Positions 8,451-15,092 of a DNA stretch of 64,000 nt are shown piece by piece (the first letter of the stretch is position 1; each line of letters starts with the position of its first letter). The position numbers and the translations under genes are program-made. Below the pieces are notes generated by a model, which saw only the letters and a program-made list of their open reading frames with translations, was not told the DNA's origin and searched no databases. Source of the stretch: Anaerotruncus colihominis (GTDB lineage: Bacteria; Bacillota; Clostridia; Oscillospirales; Ruminococcaceae); NCBI GenBank assembly GCA_025146135.1, contig CP102255.1, positions 3,162,001 to 3,226,000 on the forward strand. The letters are read 5' to 3'.

Positions 8451-8588
8451 AAAAAATAGTTGCTTTGCAACTATTTTTTTGCGCATCTGCCCGCTCCGCG
8501 GGCAGGCGCATTTTAATCGCATGGCTCCGCGCCCAGGACGGGGCGGATAGCTGATTATTTATGGGTTGCTCTGCAGCCCATAAATAAT
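8451..8588. repeat. Array of three adjacent hairpins with GC-capped triloops
   Basis: Hairpin 1 (8451-8479) has arms AAAAAATAGTTGC and GCAACTATTTTTT around TTT and could act as a bidirectional terminator. Hairpin 2 (about 8480-8510) pairs CTGCCCGC with GCGGGCAG around TCC. Hairpin 3 (8554-8588) pairs ATTATTTATGGGTTGC with GCAGCCCATAAATAAT around TCT, with one G-T wobble. The stems are unrelated, but each has a pyrimidine triloop closed by GC...GC. Confidence 0.7.
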
Positions 8589-8653
8589 TTCAATTTCTGT
8601 TCACAAAATAATGGTGTCCATCAAGCAATCCAACCGAACCGGAGGTTCCTATT

Positions 8654-10021
8654 ATGAAAATTACACTCTCCCGGCGCACGGCTGTGCGCGCGATCAGCTA
8701 TCTTGCGGCGGCGTTCGGCGTGGCTGCCGGCATTGCCATTCAGCAGCACGCTGTGGCGCGCGACTACCGCAGCCAGCTTGAAAATACGTATACGCGCGCG
8801 CTCGGCGATCTGTCGAGCTACCTGGTCAACATCTCAAACGATCTGGAGAAGGGCCGCTATGTTGGCACAAGCGAGCAGTTCGCGCTGATGGCTGCGCGTA
8901 TCTGGCGTGAAAGCGGCGGCGCCAAATCGGCGCTTTCCACACTGCCTGTCAGCGACCTGCACATGGACAACACCTATAAATTTCTTTCTCAGGTCGGCGA
9001 TTATGCGATGGCGCTTTCCAAAAAAGCGGCGGCCGGCGGCGAGCCGAGCGCCGAAGAAGCTGAAAATGCCGAGGCGCTGCGCAACTATGCCTTTAAACTG
9101 CGCGATTATGTGGACGATATGCAGCGCGATATCCGCGAGGGACGCATCACTGTGGACGCCCTGCCATCAGGCGGCGGAGACGACACCGAGGGTACGCGCG
9201 CCGCGCACGGCCTGTCGAGCGGATTTGAAGACATCGAACAGACGATGACCGGTTATCCGACGCTGATCTATGACGGGCCGTTTTCCGATCATCTGCTCAA
9301 CCAGAGACCGCGCATGACAGCCGCACTCGATGCTGTGACACCCGAAGCGGCGCTTGAAAAAGCCGCGCTCGCGGCGCGCGTGGAACCGGCCGCCCTGACG
9401 CGCGGCGACGACGAAAACTCAAATATGCCGCTTTATATGTTTCGCGCCGGCGACATCAGCGTTGGCGTCACAAAGGCGGGCGGCATTCCAGCCTATCTGA
9501 TCAACGCGCGGTCCATCGGCGCGCAGCGCATGAGCAACCAGGCAATTTTCCGTTTTGCCGAAACTTATTTAAAAAGCCTTGGTTTTGAAAATATGCGCGC
9601 AACCTATTTTGAAACGGCCGATGGTATCTGCACCATCAACTACGCAGCCGTGCAGGACGATGTCATCCTCTATACCGATCTGATCAAGGTCGGCGTCGCG
9701 CTTGACGACGGCAGCATCGTCTTTTACGATGCACGCGGCTATATCAGCAATCACCATGCACGTGCGCTGCCTGCGCCGCAATTGACTGCCGAGCAAGCGC
9801 AGCAATCTGTCAACCAGTCGCTGCGCATCCTGTCAAGCCGTTTGGCACTGATCCCGACAAGCGGTCAAAACGAGGTGCTCACCTGGGAATTCCAGGCGCA
9901 GACGACGGATAACGACGACGAGCAGCCGCGCCGTCTGCTCGTTTATGTCAATGCGGTCAACGGCGCGGAGGAGCAAATTCTGATCCTCGTCGAAACGCCC
10001 GAAGGCACATTGACCACATGA
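8654..10021 (+). CDS. ypeB: Germination protein YpeB
   Basis: YpeB is the spore inner-membrane partner of the cortex-lytic enzyme SleB and is needed for SleB to be present and held inactive in dormant spores. The 455-residue protein has an N-terminal membrane anchor (about 8-28), a helical N-terminal domain with the family block YPTLIYDGPFSDH at about residue 200, and C-terminal PepSY-like repeats. Unlike the Bacillus sleB-ypeB operon, no sleB lies beside it; the next gene is convergent. GGAGGTTCCTATT before the ATG provides the ribosome site. Its presence, with the SpoIID domain nearby, supports a spore-forming host. Confidence 0.9.
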   Translation: MKITLSRRTAVRAISYLAAAFGVAAGIAIQQHAVARDYRSQLENTYTRALGDLSSYLVNISNDLEKGRYVGTSEQFALMAARIWRESGGAKSALSTLPVSDLHMDNTYKFLSQVGDYAMALSKKAAAGGEPSAEEAENAEALRNYAFKLRDYVDDMQRDIREGRITVDALPSGGGDDTEGTRAAHGLSSGFEDIEQTMTGYPTLIYDGPFSDHLLNQRPRMTAALDAVTPEAALEKAALAARVEPAALTRGDDENSNMPLYMFRAGDISVGVTKAGGIPAYLINARSIGAQRMSNQAIFRFAETYLKSLGFENMRATYFETADGICTINYAAVQDDVILYTDLIKVGVALDDGSIVFYDARGYISNHHARALPAPQLTAEQAQQSVNQSLRILSSRLALIPTSGQNEVLTWEFQAQTTDNDDEQPRRLLVYVNAVNGAEEQILILVETPEGTLTT

Positions 10022-10041
10022 CATCCCTCCCGCCTGGGGAA

Positions 10042-10085
10042 ACGTCCGCCGCCTTATGCACAAGCATAAGGCGGCGGACGTTGTC
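10042..10085. terminator. Bidirectional terminator between ypeB and the CPBP protease gene
   Basis: Arms of 18 bases (ACGTCCGCCGCCTTATGC and its complement) flank an ACAA loop; TTGTCTT follows on the plus strand. It lies between convergent genes and can serve both. Confidence 0.85.
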
Positions 10086-10099
10086 TTAACAAAAGTATT

Positions 10100-11020
10100 T
10101 TAAAAGCTCTGAATTGCGCCGAATACGAACAGAGACGCCAATGTCAGAAATGTCAACCACATCGGGACGGATCGCAGCATCCGTCTCCACCGCAGCGGGC
10201 GGGTTTCCTCGCTGTCGCGCGGCAGTGTGAATTTCCCGCGCACAGTCTGCACCGCCGTGAACACAAGCCCGCCTGCCATAATCGGCAGATGAAGCAGCGC
10301 TGCCAGCATAAGCAGACCCGTACTGTCCGTCATAGTGATCTCCGACAGCAGCGTCGCATATGTGTTATAGATCATATGCGCCAGGATCGCCGGCAGGATG
10401 CACCCGGCGCGCAGCGTGATCCACGCCAGATACAGGCCAATGATAAACGTAGGTACGCCCTGCATGAAATTGCCGTGCATCATTGCAAACAAAAGCGCGC
10501 TGACCAGCGCGGCGAACCGGCCGCCATAGGGCGCGAGCGCATGCAGCAGCGCGCCGCGGAACAAAAGCTCCTCAAACAGCGGACCGAGCACGCAAAGAGA
10601 AAGCGTCATGATCGCACTCCCGGCAAACGATTCCTCAGGCAGGGAAAAATCAGGCTGCGAAAGGATAAGCCCCGCCTCTCGCAGCGCGCTGTCGAGCTGC
10701 GCCATCAGAAAACTGCCCGCAAGCCCGACCCCGATCAGCACAACCGCGGCCGTCCAGCCCCATGTCTCCAGCGCCTGCAAGCTATACGGCTTTGGCCTGA
10801 AGGAGTAACCGGTCATGCGCGCCAGCACAAACGCGCCGGCAGCCGACGCGCCTGTGTTCAGGCAGAGCGCCGTCGGATAGACCAGGCTCTCCGGCATCCA
10901 GACAGACAGCATACCGACCAGAAAACCGAGAAGAAGCTGAAGCGCGAACGTCAGAAGCAATGAAAGGCCAGCCCAGCGGTAAACGCGGCGCGCGGCGTCC
11001 TGTACTTCCCACTCGTTCAT
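10100..11020 (-). CDS. CPBP family intramembrane metalloprotease
   Basis: This polytopic membrane protein of the CAAX protease/bacteriocin-processing (Abi) family has 306 residues and about seven or eight hydrophobic segments. The family motifs are present in order: EELLFRG (EExxxR), FAMMHGN (FxxxH) and HMIYN (HxxxN). These supply the catalytic glutamate and metal-binding histidines. Members process prenylated or secreted peptides or act in bacteriocin immunity; the substrate here is unknown. Its ATG overlaps the stop of the upstream cyclophilin gene (ATGA), so the two are translationally coupled, although no functional link is evident. Confidence 0.9.
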   Translation of the reverse strand: MNEWEVQDAARRVYRWAGLSLLLTFALQLLLGFLVGMLSVWMPESLVYPTALCLNTGASAAGAFVLARMTGYSFRPKPYSLQALETWGWTAAVVLIGVGLAGSFLMAQLDSALREAGLILSQPDFSLPEESFAGSAIMTLSLCVLGPLFEELLFRGALLHALAPYGGRFAALVSALLFAMMHGNFMQGVPTFIIGLYLAWITLRAGCILPAILAHMIYNTYATLLSEITMTDSTGLLMLAALLHLPIMAGGLVFTAVQTVRGKFTLPRDSEETRPLRWRRMLRSVPMWLTFLTLASLFVFGAIQSF

Positions 11021-11493
11021 TCTTCCGTATATGTAACCTTCGCCATCCGTTGCACCACGCGCGGACGGTCAGAATAATCCGTAGGCACCGCCGCGATTTC
11101 GTCGACAGCCTCCATCCCCTCCACTACCTTGCCGAAGGCTGCGTATTGACCATCGAGATGCGGCGCGTCCGCGTGCATGATAAAAAACTGTGAACCTGCT
11201 GAATCAGGATTGTTGGCGCGCGCCATCGATAAAACGCCGCGTGTGTGCCTGAGGGTATTCTCGACGCCGTTGGACAAAAACTCACCTTTGATGGTGTGTC
11301 CCGGTCCGCCCATGCCGGTGCCGTCGGGGCAGCCGCCTTGGATCATGAAACCTGGAATCACGCGGTGAAAGGTCAAGCCGTCATAAAAGCCGTCCTTCAC
11401 AAGACTGATAAAATTTTCCACTGTGATCGGCGCGATCTGGGGATATAGCTCGATTTTTATTTCCTTGCCGTTTTCCATCTGAATCGTAACCAT
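11017..11493 (-). CDS. Peptidyl-prolyl cis-trans isomerase, cyclophilin type
   Basis: Cyclophilins catalyse proline isomerisation during protein folding. The 158-residue single-domain protein shows the active-site landmarks FHRVIPGFMIQGG (catalytic Arg), GSQFFI and LDGQYAAFGKV. It has no signal peptide, so it should be cytoplasmic. AGGAGG lies just upstream of the ATG. It shares a four-base overlap with the downstream CPBP protease gene. Confidence 0.95.
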   Translation of the reverse strand: MVTIQMENGKEIKIELYPQIAPITVENFISLVKDGFYDGLTFHRVIPGFMIQGGCPDGTGMGGPGHTIKGEFLSNGVENTLRHTRGVLSMARANNPDSAGSQFFIMHADAPHLDGQYAAFGKVVEGMEAVDEIAAVPTDYSDRPRVVQRMAKVTYTEE

Positions 11494-11660
11494 ATGATTC
11501 CTCCTTTTTCAGTTGGGGAACCATTATAAACATTCGCCGCGCACCCGCCAAAGGCTGCGCGCCGTCTTTGCCTCTGTTCCCCCGCATTCTGGTCTTAGTT
11601 TACTACATCCGCGCAGATGGCGCAAGCCTTTCCGATACAAGCGGCGCGATCCCCCTGAAT

Positions 11661-11690
11661 TTGACAAAATACTGCCTGTATTGATATAAT
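11661..11690 (+). promoter_or_regulatory. Sigma-A-type promoter for the transglutaminase-like gene
   Basis: TTGACA (11661-11666) and TATAAT (11685-11690) match consensus fully, with an 18-base spacer. The start point would fall inside the palindrome at 11683-11713, leaving a leader of about 145 bases rich in hairpins. Confidence 0.75.
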
Positions 11691-11713
11691 AACCACAGTG
11701 TGGTTATTATATC
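11683..11713. repeat. Perfect palindrome overlapping the -10 element
   Basis: Arms GATATAATAACCAC and GTGGTTATTATATC flank AGT. The core ATAATAACC is shared with the palindromes at 1690-1720 and 1800-1830, indicating a dispersed family. Its position over -10 and +1 would let it act as an operator or a 5' end hairpin. Confidence 0.7.
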
Positions 11714-11841
11714 GGGATTATGCCCAACGGCTCGCCGCTTGCGCGGCAACCGCCTTTTAATGGGCAATTATGTCATGCCGTTCGCCGCTTTGCGGGATGG
11801 CGGAATGGATCGAAGCTTTATTGAAGATCGGTGGGAACAGG

Positions 11842-12582
11842 ATGAAAAAAATCGGACTGGCTCGTATACGCCCCATTGTTTCCCTTCTGCTGGCGCTGAC
11901 GTTGGCGGCGGCATTGCCGGGCGGCGCGGCTGCGCAGGATACGGACGGCGCTCAAAAGATTCTTTCCGTGGATATGGCGGCAGCCGGCCTGGACGAAGCG
12001 CAAACGGATGTGGACGAACAGGCAAAAGCGGATATACATACAGGCGTACAGGCGATTTTGGATGCAGCGGAGCTTGAGCCGTCCGTTACCGGAATCGACG
12101 CGCTTGACGCGCTTGTGGCCGAGACGCTCGCCAAAATCACCAACGAGGATATGACGACGTATGAAAAAGTCGTCGCCTGCTACGATTACCTGACCGACAA
12201 TATGCGCTACGGCTCGTCTATGTATCATCTCAATGTGCCGTTGGGCGATACGACCTGCGCTGACATTTTCTATACATACGGGGAGGTTGACGGCTTTGGG
12301 GCGGTTGCGCTCACCTCAAACTACGGTCTTTGCAACGGCTATGCGGCTGGCTTTATCCTCTTGACGCGCGCCATTGGGCTTGACGCGGATCTTGTCACCG
12401 GCCAGACGCGCAGCGCCGGCGGCGGCTACGCATACCACAAATGGGCGGAAATCACCATCGATGGCACCGCCTACGCCTTTGATCCCCAGCTCGACCAAAG
12501 CTATGCGCAGAAAGGGCTTGGAGAGTACAGCAACTTCTGCAAAACATATGAGCAGATCAACGGCCGCTACATTAAGGCCTGA
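11842..12582 (+). CDS. Secreted transglutaminase-like domain protein
   Basis: This 246-residue exported protein has a Lys/Arg start, a hydrophobic signal segment (about 9-32) and an AAAQD-like cleavage region. A transglutaminase/protease-like fold of the type found in bacterial surface proteins follows. The Cys-His-Asp triad is visible: Cys in YGLCNGYAAGF, His in YAYHKWAEI and Asp in AFDPQLDQ. Family members act as thiol peptidases or amidases at the envelope; the substrate is not deducible. The ATG at 11842 is chosen because the signal peptide begins there; the longer in-frame extension to 11770 lies in the palindrome-rich leader. It forms a single-gene unit between a strong promoter and a terminator. 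Confidence 0.8.
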   Translation: MKKIGLARIRPIVSLLLALTLAAALPGGAAAQDTDGAQKILSVDMAAAGLDEAQTDVDEQAKADIHTGVQAILDAAELEPSVTGIDALDALVAETLAKITNEDMTTYEKVVACYDYLTDNMRYGSSMYHLNVPLGDTTCADIFYTYGEVDGFGAVALTSNYGLCNGYAAGFILLTRAIGLDADLVTGQTRSAGGGYAYHKWAEITIDGTAYAFDPQLDQSYAQKGLGEYSNFCKTYEQINGRYIKA

Positions 12583-12593
12583 TCAGCAAATAA

Positions 12594-12637
12594 AAACGGG
12601 CCGACCGGCAGGATGGAGCCGGCCGTCCCGTTTTTTG
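12594..12637 (+). terminator. Terminator after the transglutaminase-like gene
   Basis: AAAACGGGCCGACCGGC pairs with GCCGGCCGTCCCGTTTT, followed by a T run. It starts about 11 bases after the stop codon. Confidence 0.8.
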
Positions 12638-12744
12638 CACCTTCACAGCCGAACGCCAGGCCGGGAGAAAGATTCTATTTTGTATGAAAGATTTTCGTTT
12701 TTTGATCGTATAAAAAATACAGCTATGCAGTGGGAGGAATGCGC

Positions 12745-14391
12745 ATGTTTATGGCAAAGCAGCCCCGTACCGAACGCCGCCGCTTTGTCCCGGCTGTACA
12801 GGCGGGACAATCTTTGAGCAGGCACCCTGCCCCGCTGACGCAGCAGACTGTAACGCGGCCGGCGATCGTCCCGCCGCAGGTTGAAATTGCCAGCGAACCG
12901 GCTGTGCCTGTCCACGCGTTGAGCAGCGCGCCCATTCAGGCCAAGCTTGGGGAAAGCAAGACGGAGCGCAAGGCGCGGGAGGCCCGAGAGGCCGACATCC
13001 AGGCGGCTCAAAACGCAGCGCCCGGCAAGGGCGCCGCTTTCGGCGATATGCACCAGGCGCATATGCAGGAATTAGCCGAAAACCAGCGGCATCTGCGGGT
13101 CTATCAGGTGGAGCTTCAGGACCGTATCGACCGTGGGGAAATCGGGCTTGAAAGAGATGTTTCCAAATTGCCGGGACTGTTCGGCGGGGGCGGATACGAT
13201 CTGGAGCGCGACCGCGCAGGTATCCAAAAGAGGTTCGACGCCAGCCCGCTTGCCAACCAGGTGCTTTTCTCCCGGGCCTTTACAAGCGGCGCTTTCCGGG
13301 GATTTAAAGCGCCCGAAAAAGCCGGAGGGGCATATTACCAGCCTGGAACGCACCAAATTGCGATCGAACCGGAAAAGGACGCCCAGGATCAGCGCGGCGC
13401 CTACAGCGTGCTGTTCCACGAGGCCAACCATTTTGTGGACAATCAGGCCGGCGCCGACGCCATTCTCCCGACGGACGTTGCGGAGAGTGAGAAGTCCCTG
13501 AATGTTTCGAGGCAGCTTGGCATGGACAGCGCGTCGCTGAGTCAGCTTGAAGCGGAGCTGGACAAAAAGCGAAAAGGGTTCCAGCCGGGCGGGGTGTGGG
13601 AGAAAAATTCAAGCAGCACCACCAGCCCCTATAGCAGCCACATCAGCACCCATAGCGAGGAAAGCGCGGGATGGTACGAGGGCGCCCGCAAGGACTATGA
13701 AAATTACCGTGACAACTTCTTCAAAGTCGCCCACGGAAAAGGGAAAAGCGAAGCGGACCGCGCCGCCGTGGAGGAAGCGATCAAAAAGCGCCTGTATTTC
13801 GATATCGTCCGCCGCGCCCAGGCAACAGCCGACCGTGGTGGCGACCTGCAAAAATACGGCGGAAGCGTGGAGGCCGCCCAGCAGATCGCCGGGGTGAAGC
13901 TTGAGCAGCTCAAATCGCTTTCGCTCAAGGAGCAGCGCCAGTTTCTGATCGACTCCAACCCGCTAGGCCGCGGGAAATTCAGCAATGGCAAAACAAATCT
14001 GTCAGCTGGCGTACAGGACGCCTTCCGGGGCTTTGCCGACCGGGAGGTACGCGACAACACCGGCACAAGCCCAGCGGAAAAGCAACGGAAAGCACTCAAT
14101 GAAGCTCTCAGCAAAAGCCTTCCCTGGGGGCACGACTACGACTATAATACGAAAACGCCTGACCAAACCTTAGGCGTACATCGCGACAGCCACAGAGGCA
14201 ACCACAGCACACTGCACGAGATGATGGCCAACATGTCCGAAGCTTTTATGGACGACGACATGGAAAAGCAGCTCTATTTTGAGGAATTCATGCCAAACGC
14301 CACGCAGGCTTATCAGAGGACCATCCACAAGGCGGCCCTCGGAGAGCTTGGGGTGAATTATGGCGGAAAATACACAAAAAGGAGGCACTAA
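12745..14391 (+). CDS. Putative HExxH metallopeptidase-like protein, possible toxin or effector
   Basis: I do not recognise the family. The 548-residue protein is highly charged with no signal peptide or membrane segment. Residues 1-60 are Pro/Gln/Arg-rich and probably disordered, ending in SAPIQAKLGE, reminiscent of the short PxQxK element in proteins with an eCIS-type N-terminus. A charged helical part follows (about 70-140). FHEANHFVDN at 224-233 fits HExxH (His225, Glu226, His229). A second cluster near the C-terminus, LHEMMANMSEAF (490-501), could supply a further metal ligand such as Glu499. The ATG at 12745 is chosen for the GGGAGG site 7 bases upstream. The stop overlaps the start of the next small gene. 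Terminators on both sides make this an isolated two-gene unit. An effector or toxin role is inference only. Confidence 0.6.
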   Translation: MFMAKQPRTERRRFVPAVQAGQSLSRHPAPLTQQTVTRPAIVPPQVEIASEPAVPVHALSSAPIQAKLGESKTERKAREAREADIQAAQNAAPGKGAAFGDMHQAHMQELAENQRHLRVYQVELQDRIDRGEIGLERDVSKLPGLFGGGGYDLERDRAGIQKRFDASPLANQVLFSRAFTSGAFRGFKAPEKAGGAYYQPGTHQIAIEPEKDAQDQRGAYSVLFHEANHFVDNQAGADAILPTDVAESEKSLNVSRQLGMDSASLSQLEAELDKKRKGFQPGGVWEKNSSSTTSPYSSHISTHSEESAGWYEGARKDYENYRDNFFKVAHGKGKSEADRAAVEEAIKKRLYFDIVRRAQATADRGGDLQKYGGSVEAAQQIAGVKLEQLKSLSLKEQRQFLIDSNPLGRGKFSNGKTNLSAGVQDAFRGFADREVRDNTGTSPAEKQRKALNEALSKSLPWGHDYDYNTKTPDQTLGVHRDSHRGNHSTLHEMMANMSEAFMDDDMEKQLYFEEFMPNATQAYQRTIHKAALGELGVNYGGKYTKRRH

Positions 14392-14597
14392 TGATGACGG
14401 ATATTCTGCAGGAACTATACAGCGAACACCCAAAAACGCCGGAACAGCTCGCTCTCCAAGCCGCAGAGCAAGCGTTTTTTAAAGCGTTCGGCTATATGCC
14501 CCGGTACAGCCCGGGATCGTCCTTTGTAACCGGGGACATCGTGCGGCAGCTCAATGAAGCTGTTAAAACAAAAAAACCGGGCAGGTTTGCGCAATAA
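14391..14597 (+). CDS. Small protein coupled to the HExxH protein, unknown function
   Basis: This 68-residue protein starts at an ATG sharing one base with the TAA of the upstream gene (TAATG), with AAGGAGG 7 bases before. A second ATG follows immediately at 14394. It is hydrophilic, acidic at the N-terminus (MTDILQELYSEHP) and basic at the C-terminus (AVKTKKPGRF), with no known motif or membrane segment. The tight coupling suggests a stoichiometric partner such as an immunity protein or chaperone, but nothing in the sequence proves this. Confidence 0.6.
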   Translation: MMTDILQELYSEHPKTPEQLALQAAEQAFFKAFGYMPRYSPGSSFVTGDIVRQLNEAVKTKKPGRFAQ

Positions 14598-14611
14598 AAT
14601 GAAAGCGAACT

Positions 14612-14643
14612 AAAAGCGGGGACGCGAAGCGTCCCCGCTTTTA
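14612..14643. terminator. Bidirectional terminator between the HExxH unit and marR
   Basis: AAAAGCGGGGACGC and GCGTCCCCGCTTTT flank a GAA loop. The right arm overlaps the stop codon of the minus-strand MarR gene, so it serves both convergent units. Confidence 0.85.
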
Positions 14644-15081
14644 TACGGTGCCGTCCGCAAGATTTTCGGCGGCGCGCCGCAGGCCGTCCGCGAGCGCGGC
14701 GGATTCGGCGGCGGTGAAGCCGCGCAGCATGCGTGCGTCGGCCGCTTCAAAAGCGGCGCGCACCTGCGCGGCTTTTTCCCTGCCGGCTTCTGTCAGAACA
14801 ATCCTGTATGAACGCCGGCTCTCTCCATCCGGCATACGCCGCAGAAGCCCTGCCGCCTCCATACGGTCAAGCGTGCGCGAAAGCGTCGCCGTATCCAGCC
14901 AGCAGGCGTCCGCAAGCTCGCGCTGCGTCATGGGCACGCCGCGGCGGAGCAGCCGGTTGAGGATACGCGGCTGCCCCTCGCCAAGCGTCAGCCCAAGCGC
15001 GAGCAGGCGCGGCCTGAGCGCCCTGCGCCGGACAAAATCGAGCCTGCGCAGGGCCTCCCAGACATCACAGCTTTGGCACAT
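14641..15081 (-). CDS. MarR family transcriptional regulator
   Basis: This 146-residue winged-helix regulator has the recognition segment RELADACWLDTATLSRTLDR followed by the wing (MPDGESRRSYRIVLT). MarR proteins bind short palindromes as dimers and are released by small ligands, often controlling drug exporters. It is the last gene of a three-gene minus-strand operon after two ABC exporter half-transporters, 11 bases downstream of the second. It probably represses the operon from the palindromic site around the -10 at 18748-18761. The two Cys residues at the N-terminus (MCQSCDVW) could be redox- or metal-sensitive. Confidence 0.9.
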   Translation of the reverse strand: MCQSCDVWEALRRLDFVRRRALRPRLLALGLTLGEGQPRILNRLLRRGVPMTQRELADACWLDTATLSRTLDRMEAAGLLRRMPDGESRRSYRIVLTEAGREKAAQVRAAFEAADARMLRGFTAAESAALADGLRRAAENLADGTV

Positions 15082-15092
15082 TGCAGACCCTC

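Larger units (their letters stand above)
8280..8653. other. Divergent intergenic region with promoter and stacked hairpins
   Basis: This gap lies between the minus-strand cysteine desulfurase and plus-strand ypeB. It contains the desulfurase leader, its promoter and three consecutive hairpins (8451-8588), listed separately. I see no further gene. The ypeB ribosome site (GGAGG near 8641) is clear. Its promoter is not of the TTGACA/TATAAT kind, which would fit a forespore sigma factor, but I cannot show that. Confidence 0.6.
11494..11841. other. Divergent intergenic region with promoter and palindromes
   Basis: The 348-base gap lies between the minus-strand cyclophilin gene and the plus-strand transglutaminase-like gene. 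It contains a strong promoter (11661-11690) whose -10 lies inside a perfect palindrome. A further run of short GC-rich inverted repeats (about 11714-11810, for instance CCGCTTTGCGG) follows in the leader. No additional gene is supported. Confidence 0.6.
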
